Source: Bathynomus jamesi
Taxonomy: Eukaryota > Arthropoda > Malacostraca > Isopoda > Cirolanidae
Direction of reading: 5' to 3'
Length of the DNA: 64,000 nt
Assembly (NCBI GenBank): GCA_023014485.1
Contig: JAJOZX010000998.1
Location: 544,501 to 608,500, forward strand
In this document: piece after piece, positions 32,803-42,946 of the stretch
Numbering within the stretch: the stretch's first letter is position 1
Layout: every line of letters begins with the position of its first letter
Program-made: the position numbers and the translations under genes
The notes under the pieces: model-generated
Seen by the model: only the letters and a program-made list of their open reading frames with translations
The model's database searches: none
Told to the model about the DNA's origin: nothing

Positions 32803-32866
<64 letters not shown>
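32788..32866. repeat. (AC)n-(TA)n microsatellite
   Basis: ATACACACACACACACA followed by about 25 TA units, between PolB and accessory gene 1. Polinton 1 has (TA)n/(GT)n tracts at the equivalent place. Confidence 0.95.
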
Positions 32867-32868
<2 letters not shown>

Positions 32869-32889
32869 AATCAAGGATTAAGGTATCCA

Positions 32890-35800
32890 AAGGGTACGGT
32901 ATCATAGGTACCAGGCAACTGGTAACGTTTCCTATAGGTGTTACGGCATACCTTCGTGCCCCTAAGTTCATTCACACACCCCAGTTTCTGCTCCCAAAAA
33001 TTGTGGGGCCCATAGTCAGTTGGGGTGGATGGTTGTCCTCATCTTCCAAGCACACTGGATCCTTCAGCGAGTCAAAGTTAAAGACTCGTCGGTTCGCATG
33101 GTTAAACGTGATACCCTTAGCCTTCATGATATATTTCATATCCTCCCCCACCCTCACACGTACCCCATAAGTTTTTGGTCCTGTTGATACAAATGAGTCA
33201 GCGTATGCACCATCACCATACTCATCCTTGATCTCGTCAGTTAACTCTCCCAGGAATTCCCCAATAGGAGGCATGTATTCACCCTCCCTCTCCGTGAATA
33301 TTACGCTATCTGTGTCAGCGAACAGCACTCTCCGCCCAAGAGAGTGCAGTAGTCTCCAAAGCTAGCTTGATGCGGGCGTAGGCCGTTGTGAAGCTGGCTA
33401 CAGGTATGTTTGTAACCCGTGATGTGTACCCGTGATGTGTCTGTGGCCAGATCGGTGATGTTGTACTTTATTATGTAAGTATTACCTACATTTACGATCT
33501 CCATAACCTCTTTATCTGGAGCGTTGGCATAATCCCTGCCTTCACTATAACTTTGTGCCAAATGAACGTTCCCTTTGCCAGTATTCTGTGCAAATTTTCC
33601 CCAAAGATTGTTTAGACACAACTTTGCACTAAAGCGCTTGCCAGGATTCTTAACAATTTGGGAACGGTCAAGCTGTATTTTAGCCGATTTTTCATCTTCG
33701 GTATCAACTCCTCGCGGATACCCCGATGCTTTACTTATCCTTCAAAAAAGCGTTTATATATGGCGTGAAAAGGTTGGGTAGCTTCTGAAACCTCCACACC
33801 TCATGTATCTTCAATATTCTATACCATGGCGAACGGCTAGGTCCAGCTCAGGGCTTGTATATACACCTCTGATCTTACGCTGATTGGTTGTATGATTACA
33901 ATCCCCGTTGTTCTCCTCTGCGCACTTCACGCACAGGGGAAACATGAGCTTGTGATCTATAACGATGGGTAAGATCGGCATCCATAAATCGTGAGGGGGC
34001 AGCTAGTCTACGAAAGAGAGTCCAAAGTAGCGCTCAGTCAAGTTAGCTGAGAACTCCTCGATGGTTGTCATGGCGGGGCCCCACCAGTTTTTCAGGTGCA
34101 CCTACGGGGTACGGATTGTTCTTCATCACGTAGTGATATAAAGAACAGAAGTCGTAGTAATGGAGTTTCACGCCTTCTGTAGGCAGAAAGTATAACTTGA
34201 ATGGGTTTGTACGCCCTTCAAACAAGCTGTCACCACATTTGAGGGGTCCAACATCATTGAACGTTTGATGGTCCTTATTTCTTCACGGTACTGGACATCT
34301 GTTTCCATCCGTGCATCATACTCATGCTCCCACAAGATCTTGTGAGTGAACTGAGAGCCTATAAGTTGATCGCGGTTCCGGTCCATGCGAGGCTGTCGGC
34401 GGGGTATCTTCCATGGAGGTCCCCTGTGACGGCACACTCAGGGCGTGGGCATCCATGCCACCAGCAGCCGTTAAAGGAGTATACAGTCTTCTCATCAGTG
34501 GTTGGATCCTCACTTAGACCATCAACCCAAAAAACACGACCATTGACTTTAATGGGTACTTCCCCCGTGTTGCGGGCGTGTTTTATGTATACCGCGGTCT
34601 GTTGCTGTAGGTGTATGAGCCAGTAAATAGCTTTGTGCCCATAACTACGGGGATTGTTTCTGGGAATGACAGCTAAGGTGTCTTTAGGTATGAAGTTATT
34701 CTTGAACACCGTAAAACATAATGAGGCGATCGTGGTTGCGACTTGCAGCGGATCGCATTTGAAACGGGTTATGTACAGCCTTCTAAAGGCCTGGAAACAT
34801 ACTCTAAGCACGTTCACATCATTCACGCAATAACGCTCACATTCATTAGCTACATTGTATGGACTAGTTTCATTAAAACTGTTGTAGTGGCGGTCAAAAT
34901 CTTCACGCTCACTATCACTCATGCTGGTGTAGTTAAAGTAATGTTTCGGGGAGACAGCCCTACGTAGTTTAAAGTTTCGTTAGTGAGGAAAGTGTAAGGG
35001 AAATACCCTTTTGAAACTTCAGCGGCTACGCCCATGACCTTGGGTAGCTTGGCTAATTTACAAGGTGTGAACAGCAGGGTGTCTTTAAACTGAACATTAC
35101 CTCTAATCTGCATTTGTATTCGTTTGTTGCCTCTTTTCATGGGATCGCCTGTAAATATCTCCGATGACTCGTGTTCAAGCAACTCCTTATAAAGGAACTG
35201 TGTGTCAAATTTTGCTCTATTATGAGCAAGAATATACAGTTATTTTTTTGAACTTGTCCGCTAACTTGACAATATAGGATACAGAGTTTCACAGGGCTGT
35301 CGTGTGCAATCGTTTTAAAAACGTTTGTCCGTTTACCACATTTGTGACACTCCTCAGATTCGACATCCATGCACTCATCACAGATAGTCTGACTTACGAG
35401 TAAATGTGGAATAACCTCTTTGGTTTCAGCGTTCGTGTATGTTTCTATATCGTAGTACACGGTTATACAAGGGCTATTTTAGGCTTAGCATCTTTCATAT
35501 AACATACATGCTTCACTCCATCCGCCTTATATTTTTAATGACATGTAGAACAGTGAATTTCATCTCATTTATGCACAAACTTACCCCAATTATCCATCAT
35601 ATGAAACCTGCCACATTCACAGATTCTCATTTTCCTGCAAGTGCCAATTGATATATGGAGCTCAAAGCATTTATTATCGAAAAATGTACGTCTACACTCA
35701 TTACATTCCCTCTTCTCAGCTTCAACTACACGACTTTCACATTTGGGGCTTTTACACTGCTCACATACCATGTAGCACTCCTTACAATGTTTCACTATTT

Positions 35801-36946
35801 CATCAGCAAACTCGAGACATCCCTTACACAAATCATGATGCCTTTTCGACTTTTATCATAACTAGAGTAGAGAGTCCTTATATTACGGATGGGGGGATAC
35901 GATGTTCCTGACAATCCTAAAATAAGTAGAGGTCTTGTGCGATATCTCACACAGCTTTTATAAACATACACAGTCCCACGACGATCATCCATTCCAAATA
36001 CAACTATACGAACATTCATTTCCTCTCGACCCTTCTCAGCTCTTCAGGACCCATATTACACTCAAATCAAGCTTACAATCTGAAGCCAGTTTACGGGCAC
36101 GCTGCACAACCGTAGGCAGCCAGATATTATACGCGATTGTATTTAGCAGTGAACATATGAGCTAAGACTATGCTATAAAGCCGCAACCACGATCGACGTT
36201 TAAATGTTTCTGTAAATAGATTGGAATTGAAATTAAGAGTATAAGGTGTGGCACTATGACCCACAACCCGGAATACTCTGTCAATATCTACCATGAAGTT
36301 GTCCATATTGAAGGCTGTACTACTTTGAGAGGCCTGCATTATACGGCCCAAGATATATTCTATGTCTACAGCTGCAAGCGTCTGAACGGTATTACTACCC
36401 AAAAATCATCTACATCCCCGTCATCTGACCGAACCTGAAGGACAACCTCGTCCGGACTTCACGTTCGTCGCGGTTCTGAAGGGCAAACTCCACAATACGT
36501 TCAACTACGCGTCGCAGTCCAACCGTTGCTATACAGGGATCCAGGTCAACCCTGACCACGTACCGATTTCTAGTCAGGCAGGGGTGGGGTGGTGCGCACC
36601 AACTCGAATGTTATACCTTCCTCCACACGAGAAGCTGCTGCTGCTGGTGTGGAGGAAGTACCCGGAATTGAACAGGAATAAGGGGTATATTTGAGGAAGG
36701 TACTATTGTGGGGGTTGTGTCGTAAGACGTAGAGGTTGGGCTCTATTACTGGGGTCTAACAACCGGCGCAATCCTGGCACGCTTTATACCTGACGTGGAG
36801 GGTTCTTCATCATGCTTCCGCTTTGAATTGTCGCGTGCTACAGGTATCGCTGGTGAGGGTTCGTCAGCGGGGATGGAGTCTGTAGCTACACGGTCATCGG
36901 GGTCATCTGTAATATCGATGATGGGGGGGCTGTACATCGTCGTCAT
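32890..36946 (-). pseudogene. Polinton protein-primed DNA polymerase B
   Basis: Same design as the Polinton 1 gene. The N-terminus (36746-36946) starts MTTMYSPPIIDITDD with a KRKHDEEPSTSG region. A conserved domain lies at 36,400-35,800. The cysteine-rich stretch is at 35565-35831 (CKGCLEF, CEQCKSPKC). ExoI is MYYDIETY near 35,455, ExoIII RYCVNDVNVLR near 34,830. Motif A is YYDFCSLYHYVMKNNPYPVG near 34,150, with His for the usual Pro. Motif B is NNLWGKFAQNT near 33,600; motif C is FADTDSVIF near 33,315. The C-terminus reads out to about 32,890 after a frameshift near 32,970. At least eight further stops or shifts. By eye about 80% identical to the other copy in the exonuclease region. Confidence 0.9.
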
Positions 36947-37038
36947 TCACGGTTCTGGAAGAAGAAAAACAAGAATATAAGGAGCAGCACTTAAATTGTT
37001 TATATTTTGTAAATGACCCACTTAGGGGTGTGACGTGT
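36947..37038. promoter_or_regulatory. Divergent promoter region, Polinton 2
   Basis: The equivalent of 13,105-13,191. On the minus strand GCTGCTCCTTATATTCTTG and TTTTTCTTCTTCC precede PolB as in Polinton 1. On the plus side the ATPase gene begins. Conservation between copies is the only support. Confidence 0.4.
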
Positions 37039-37532
37039 TAGAGATGGATCTGTAGAAAAATTCAGTTCACAAGCCCATCCACATGTATTATATATGGCCC
37101 TACAGGATGTGGCAAAACTGTGTTTATGCTTAAAATCATAAGGGGGAGATACAGTCATTGTAATTGACGATCTCATGTTGGAAATGGGTAAAACGTTTGC
37201 CGAGACATTTACAGTGTTCTCCCACCATCTTAACATGACCGTATTCTTCATCAACCAGAATCTGTTTTTCAAAAATAGATACATGCACGATGTGTCATTA
37301 AATACACAATATCTAGTCTCATTCGCGGAACGTACAGATGTCACAAATTGGGGTATTAGCCAATCAAGTGTTCCCAAATCAGCGTAAGGAGTTTTTGGAG
37401 GTTTATAAAGAAGCCACAAGTCAGCGTTACGGATATTTGGTATGTGACCTTCACCCGCGAAACACGTTTAGGGTGCTTCTAAGAACGAATATATTCCCAA
37501 ACGAGCCTGAAACGGTGTATATTCCAGAATGA
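37039..37532 (+). pseudogene. Polinton packaging ATPase, internally deleted
   Basis: Walker A (GPTGCGKTVFMLKII) is intact near 37,100-37,140. The reading then jumps directly into the Walker B strand, DTVIVIDDLMLEMG, near 37,150. About 55-60 codons present in Polinton 1 between these motifs are missing. The rest follows in other frames: FAETFTVFSHHLNMTVFFINQ, and SQIGVLANQVFPNQRK from 37,340 to the end. The ATG equivalent is GTG here and an early frameshift is present. The Walker B acids absent from Polinton 1 are preserved here. Confidence 0.83.
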
Positions 37533-37851
37533 CAAATAGGCTGAAGAAATATCGTGAATTAATAAAAATCTATCAACGATTGCCCCGGTATTGCAGCAGA
37601 TGTTTGTTAAAAATAATGACTCCGACTTTTTAAAATGCATCTGTGAAATCTGTCTTAATGTTATAAAATGTAATGTGCCAATGAAACCCCCTCAGAAGGC
37701 TCGCCTACGTCGTTACAAGAACATAATACGTGCGCTCGCTCGTAAAAGTGAAACTGTGGGGAAGAAAAAGCAAATTATTGTACAAAGAGAGGGATCATTC
37801 CTCCCCATCTTATTTTCAGTTTTGGGACCTTTACTGACTAAATTAATATAA
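37529..37851 (+). pseudogene. Small basic protein with hydrophobic C-terminus
   Basis: ATG at 37,529-37,531 opens TNRLKKYRELIKIYQRLP. A frameshift near 37,590 leads to the frame 37591-37851 with CICEICLNVIKCNVP, basic ARKSETVGKKKQI and hydrophobic SFLPILFSVLGPLLTKLI. The start overlaps the ATPase end and the stop overlaps the next start (TAATG), the same packing as in Polinton 1. Confidence 0.72.
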
Positions 37852-38595
37852 TGAAGAAAGTGGTAGTGATTCCGCACGAGGTGTATGCTTCACTGCAAAG
37901 TTCAAAGAATCCAGACACTAGAACCCAGTAAAAGTAGGCTTAAAAGAATGGAAAGCGAATTGTTAGCCCTATTAAAGAGTGAAAAGTCACGTGATGAGAA
38001 AAGGATCTTGTACCAAGAGGCTCTGCAGAAATTTCTTCATGAGTACGAAGATTATAAGAATCCGACAGAGCTCCCCGTGGTTATTAGGCACAGCGCGAGC
38101 AACGCTGTGCATGGCGACAGAGGACATGGGCCCGACGTTAGAGATGACCAGCCAAAGAATAACGGAACGCAACACATCGAGCATGTATTAAAAAGCAGTC
38201 TCCCACATACATTGAGGAATAAAGGCTTAAGTCTTTGTAATCTATTGAGTGAGGACCCCATCATACAGTGGACCGATACAGGCGAGGTCATTGTTGAAGG
38301 AACAAGGGTACAGGGATTCAATATCGTCGACATTGTCCATGATCTGGTGAGAAAGTGGGACAGGCCATCACCAACAGGATGGAAGCATATTAAAACAAGA
38401 CTACAACAAATAAATGTCCCCAAAACATTGATAGAAAATCTGAATAGGTTAAAAGACTTGGAGCAAGTCTCGCATGTGCCACAACTGAGTACGCCATCAC
38501 CCCCAACAGTAGCATCTCTGAAAAGGAGAAAGAAGAGCCCAAACGGCCAACCGTATCCACGTGTCTCTAAAATACGCAAATGGCTAACATATTAA
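37851..38595 (+). pseudogene. Conserved Polinton protein of unknown function
   Basis: ATG at 37,851 opens KKVVVIPHEVYASLQ. A stop near 37,929 with a frame change precedes the 236-codon frame from 37885. Shared blocks: VLKSSLPHTLRNKG, LSEDPIIQW, GEVIVEGTRVQG, DIVHDLVRKWDRP and SLKRRKKSP. The 3' end overlaps the integrase start by 13 bases. Homologous to 11,427-12,146. Confidence 0.75.
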
Positions 38596-39600
38596 GAAAA
38601 CGCTATTATGACATTTCTAACCCCGCCTCCTATGGCGGTGTTAATAGTCTGTACAGAGGTGTTTACAATGATGGAGTAGGGAAAAAGGATGTCGCGAGGT
38701 TTTTGTGGGAGCAGGATACTTATACACTTCATAAACCGGTGAGAAAATGGTTTTAAACGGCCAGGACAACAGCGGCTTTGATTGACTCTATTTGGCAAGC
38801 AGATTTAACAGATATGCAAAGATATTCAGTGTATAATGACGGATACTGCTCCATCCTATTCATAATAGGTGTATTCTCTAGATATCTGTGGCTAATTCCT
38901 CTGAAAAAATAAATCGCCTGAAACAGTTGCTAAAGCTACCAAAACGCTGATGTTGAAAGAAAACAGGGTTCCTGGCTAATTTTGTACGGATATGGGGAAA
39001 GAATTTATTGGGCGTGCTTTTCAGAACATGCTGACAGAGTTTAATATCAGTTACTACACTAGCAATTCTATACATAAGGCCTCTTTAGATGAGAGTTCAA
39101 CGTACCATAAAGAAACGCATGCATCGCTAATTTACCCATAAAAAACATACAGATATATAAACATTCTGGGATCGTTGGCCTCGTCACACAACCGTTCACA
39201 CCACCATACGATTGGCACAACACCTAAAGAAGTTTTAGATAGCGGTACGCGCACAGAGACTGATGTGAGAAGAGGTGGAACACCGACACCACACTCTACA
39301 CGTTTCAAAATCAATGATTATGTAAGGCTATCGCGTTCGGGAAATAAATTCGCGAAGGGATTTGAGCAAGGATGGACACGTGAGATTTTTAAAGTTCGTG
39401 CTATGAGACCTAAAGACGAGATAATGATGCATTGCGATGAAGATTTGAATGGGAAGGAAATCGCAGGAGGCTTTTATCGCGAGGAGTTGCAGAAAGTGGC
39501 ATTTAATCTAGGAAAAAATTTGTTTAAAATTGAAAACATTTTAGGCAGCAAAAGTTCAGGAAAGAGGAAAATGTACCTGGTGAAATGGCTGGTTACCAAA
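38583..39600 (+). pseudogene. Polinton integrase, decayed and fused to the minor capsid frame
   Basis: ATG at 38,583 opens ANILRKRYYDISNPASYGGV. IDSIWQADLTDMQRYS carries the first catalytic Asp near 38,805. Several stops follow (near 38,755 and 38,910 onward), and the second and third catalytic blocks are read only in other frames. The frame 39175-39798 resumes at ASSHNRSHHHTIGTTP and continues through KINDYVRLSRSGN, FKVRAMRPKDE and VAFNLGKNLFKIEN to the chromodomain start KMYLVKWL. It then runs directly in frame into the minor capsid sequence TKFLTLENEHIFLILRR. The chromodomain end, the integrase stop and the first 50 or so codons of the capsid gene are deleted. Confidence 0.83.
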
Positions 39601-40266
39601 TTTTTAACTCTTGAAAATGAACATATATTTCTGATCCTTAGAAGAGTCGATGAATGTGAAAAATTAGACATAACCTTAGACAACACTATGCGATCGGTCC
39701 TGTTCGGTGAGGTACAGTACTATAGTACAAATGTAACACTAGGAATCGGTCATTATGACAGCCACGGACATTGTGACGGGGTTAAACAAGAGTCTTGAGA
39801 AGTCGTACCTGACAAACGACTTACTTTTTGAAGTCATAAATATAGACACGCCTGCACGCACGTTGAAGTTAAAATTAACGTTAGTAGAAATATTAAAGAC
39901 AAAGAGCTGCTCACAATTGTTGCCGAAGGTCGATATGGTGCAGCCCTTGTCCAGCTTAATGTATCAGTTGAAATTGGAGAAATTGGGAGAAAGCTACCCT
40001 TCCCCAGACATGTGCTATATTTACAGCAATATCGTGGAGCATCAATTTATTGGGGACACCCAGACGCGCTTTCTGCGCATTGTACACATTCCCAACCATA
40101 GAGGGAAGAGTTTGAGCATTACATATGACAAACCCCATTATGTGAATGTTGCGACTAATATATTAACCAATATCTCAATATATATAAAAACGACTGAGTG
40201 AAAAATTTCCCATTCGGTGATGGGAGCTTAACAGTGAAGCTACACTTTCGTTGCACTCAGTTATAA
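39598..40266 (+). pseudogene. Polinton minor capsid protein (N-terminus deleted)
   Basis: It lacks the start and the LPSS block present in Polinton 1. It has FLILRRVDECEKLDITLDN, a frame change near 39,755, SYLTNDLLFEVINIDTPA, CYIYSNIVEHQFIGDTQ and FLRIVHIPNHRGKSLS. After a stop near 40,199 the conserved C-terminal strand PFGDGSLTVKLHFRC is read in another frame and ends at TAA 40,264-40,266, which overlaps the ATG of the next gene (TAATG). Confidence 0.8.
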
Positions 40267-40602
40267 TGACCCGAAGGCCTTTCACAGTCTATCGAAAGGT
40301 GAGATATCAGCGTGGGACTGGGCTTGGATCCATTTTTTCGATATCCTACGCACAGCTGTCCCATTGTTGAAGGGGGTGGCTTGATACCTCGGGAGGTAGG
40401 CGTTGCAATCAGGTTTTAACGCGGTAGAAGACATAATGGGTGGAACTAAACCTAAAGAACCTCTAAAAAACATTTGAAACGTACACAGGACGAAATCACC
40501 AAAGATGCAAAGAGAAAAATGCGTGGTTGCGGAAAGAAGAAGAAGAAGGCTGTCCGCAAGAAGGGGTTACCAGCACGTGGCGCTAAACGTAAAAGGTCAT
40601 AA
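40266..40602 (+). pseudogene. Basic core-like protein, longer copy
   Basis: ATG at 40,266 opens TRRPFTVYRKVRYQRGTG and LGSIFS. A frameshift near 40,340 leads to RTAVPLLKGVA and LQSGFNAVEDIMGGTKP, with two stops. Another shift near 40,475 leads to a tail rich in Lys and Arg (GCGKKKKKAVRKKG, GAKRKRS) ending at TAA 40,600-40,602. Gly-rich, hydrophobic and basic parts in this order are common to Polinton proteins compared with adenovirus minor core or virion proteins. Located between minor and major capsid genes. It shows what the Polinton 1 remnant at 7,656 has lost. Confidence 0.7.
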
Positions 40603-40741
40603 AGAAAAGTGTTCTAAGCGAATGAAGCCTATGGCTGATCATTTTTTTAAATGATATAAGCTGAGGTCACTGCTCTCACGAATCATAGGCTGATTAGTGA
40701 TTACTACTTGTCGAGAGAGGTGGCACTATTTCTGACTCGTC

Positions 40742-41962
40742 ATGGCACGCTTGCTTCATCCATCCGTGTAGCTCACAATTTTGTAAATCGGAACTGTCCC
40801 TCTTTCATATGACCCCTACACATGTTTATATTAAGCAGAGCGACTTTATTACAATTAATCCATTAAACACAATTAGTTCACTGAGTGCTCCTATAGGATT
40901 CGTGATACCCAGCTCAGACCCATACTTTTTTGATCCAAGGTGTATGTACATGTACGTAAACTGCGTATAGCCCATTCAGATGGAACGAACTGCGATGATA
41001 GTTACGCTGCATACCCTGAAACCAACTTTCTACACTCCATATTCAGCCAGTGTGAGGGGTATTTAAATGAGGTTAACATCTCGGCAGGAACGGGTTATTA
41101 TCACCTACGAGCCTATCTGGAAAATGTCCTCAACTTTTCAAAAGAAGCGAAGGATACCTTTTTAACTTCCGAGGGCTCTTATCAGACTAAAGACGAAAGT
41201 AGTATAAAGGATAAATTTAAAAATTTTAAAAAGAAGATATACGAGTGTTTTGGACGTCTGTATACAGACTTCACATTCCAGGAGAAATTGCTTATGAATG
41301 TGGTGGATATGAAGCTAAAACTCAACCGCACGAATCCTGAGAGCTGCATAAATCTGGGACCTGATCAGGAAGAGAGCGCAAAGCCCGTTGTGATTCACAT
41401 CATGGAAACATATCTGCGCGTACGGCGAGTGAAATTAAGTTCGCTGAAATATGTAGAAATTGAAAAAAAATTAATACACCCAACAGTAAAATACCCAATT
41501 AACAGAGTACTGATCAAACTATACACGTTGCTCGCCGGGTTGGCCTCGAAGCAGCTAGAAGACGTGGCCCTGGGAGTTCTACCTAAAAGGATATTAACTG
41601 GAATGCAGGATCACGCTTCGACGAATGGAAAATATAAAAAGAGCGCCTTTAAATTCGAGAATTCCGGCCTTAAAATATAACTCTATACGTAAAACGCGGT
41701 GTTCCTCCCGCTCTGCGCGAGAGCTTATAGCAATCTGGCCCATATTGCCGGTGGCTGTGACGAGCTTGGGTTTGGCGTAACGCAGAAAGAATTTGTGGAA
41801 GAATTTAACCTTTACCCGTTTGACATAACCCCTGACTTATCTTCTGGTGTAAATACACACATAAGTCCACAACAAAGTGAGAACATCTCAGTCAGATTGG
41901 AATTCGCCAACCCTGTAGACGCGCCATTAGTGTACTCGTGTACCTCGAATCACAAGCTCTAA
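40742..41962 (+). pseudogene. Polinton major capsid protein (double jelly-roll)
   Basis: ATG at 40,742 opens ARLLHPSV. Stops and shifts occupy the first 200 bp, where DFITINPLNTISSLSAPI can still be read. The frame 40940-41680 carries YVKLRIAHSDGTNC, FLHSIFSQCEGYLNEVNIS, ECFGRLYTDFTFQEKLL, ETYLRVRRVKLS and LGVLPKRILTGMQDHAST. After a stop the frame 41699-41962 has CDELGFGVTQKEFVEEFNLY and FDITPDLSSGV. About 15-20 codons found in Polinton 1 between these parts are missing. Related to 6,240-7,506 but clearly diverged. Confidence 0.85.
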
Positions 41963-41989
41963 TAGAAGTTGTCCTTTTCAGGAACGTTG

Positions 41990-42412
41990 TCACAGACTTT
42001 TAAAATGGACGCGAATACACTCCAGAGAGTAATGAAAAGTGACCGAATCACAGCCAACTGGCTGATAATGCCTGGAGGCACTGGCTTCTATGCCAACTGG
42101 CTGATTTTGAGTTCTAAGTCAAGTGTTGGAGTATAATCAGTCATTGAGCTTCTGCCTCTTGTGGAAGCTGGAAGGTCTCTTCCTCTCTCTCCTCCTCCTC
42201 TCTCTCTCTTAGGTTAGGTATACCCTTTGGGGGGTGAGGCCGTCCCACCTTCTCCAAAGAGGTCAGGTGGACTCCCCGGCTTGCTGGGGGAGTTCCCTCC
42301 CCCTTTTTTGTGGCACTGGGGGTCTGGCAACAACGGGGGAGGGGGATTGGCACTGGCACTCACTGCAACATTGCATCATTGCATTGCACTCTAACCTTTT
42401 GCGGTCATTACT
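41990..42412. repeat. Polinton 2 right terminal region
   Basis: The inverted counterpart of 29,451-30,190. It contains several GCCAACTGGCTG motifs, a CT-rich stretch, CTTAGGTTAGG, CCCTTTGGGGGGTGAGGCCGT and the outer ACTCTAACCTTTTGCGGTCATTACT. It is shorter than the left region (about 420 against 740 bp), so only the outer blocks are shared. Confidence 0.85.
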
Positions 42413-42509
42413 AACGTCGATTGGACAAGACATCGCGGCGGTCCTTTCGTCCAGGAGTACATTATCATACTCTCTTTTAGATTTCAATTCACCAAACTCC
42501 AGGGGTGTA

Positions 42510-42510
<1 letters not shown>

Positions 42511-42547
<37 letters not shown>
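42511..42547. repeat. (TA)n microsatellite
   Basis: Eighteen TA units. Confidence 0.95.
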
Positions 42548-42549
<2 letters not shown>

Positions 42550-42582
42550 TGCATGTACATACGCGATTTGCCATAATGTAAA

Positions 42583-42660
42583 AATCGCCCACACTAGGAT
42601 TTGAACCCACCACATTTTGAATAGACGATAAGAGCATTAGCCACTATATTACAACGGGAT
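42583..42660 (-). repeat. tRNA-like SINE fragment
   Basis: On the minus strand a box A-like TATAGTGGCTAATGC is followed 30 bases later by a box B-like GGTTCAAATCC. Stems do not fold as a proper tRNA. A separate box B-like GAGTTCGAACCC lies on the plus strand near 42,902. Confidence 0.5.
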
Positions 42661-42946
42661 AAAAGTTAACACGTCCTGTCATACATTTGAACAACCTAGA
42701 TTTAGCATAACGCTTTCGCGTTCAGAGTCATTTTACGTGTTAACCCTCCCGTACTCGAGCTGATGACCTGCACTCCATTCAAAGTGCCTGGTTGGTGCAA
42801 CGCTGGAGTCCCAGAAATGGAACATCATATATGAACAGCACGATTTTGCATAATGCAAAAATTGCCTCTACAGAGTCTTCATCTTTTATTAAAGAGGTAG
42901 TGAGTTCGAACCCTGGTGGGACGATTTTTGCATATATATATATATA

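Larger units (their letters stand above)
29451..42412. mobile_element. Polinton/Maverick element 2 (12,962 bp, both ends present)
   Basis: The left end reads AGTAGTATGACCGCAAAAGG; the right end read inward is AGTAATGACCGCAAAAGG, continuing GTTAGAGTGCAATGCAA in both. The flanks are ACCGTC (29,445-29,450) and AACGTC (42,413-42,418), a 6-bp target duplication with one mismatch, as Polintons make. Genes from left: accessory 3, 2, 1 and PolB (minus), then ATPase, small basic/hydrophobic protein, 240-aa conserved protein, integrase, minor capsid, basic core-like protein, major capsid (plus). No later transposon was seen inside, but most genes are broken. No protease gene was recognised. Confidence 0.95.

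Noticed and set aside
6240..42412. The two Polintons as a recent inverted segmental duplication
   Set aside because: Protein identity is only about 56-82%, lesions differ, and the non-coding flanks do not match.
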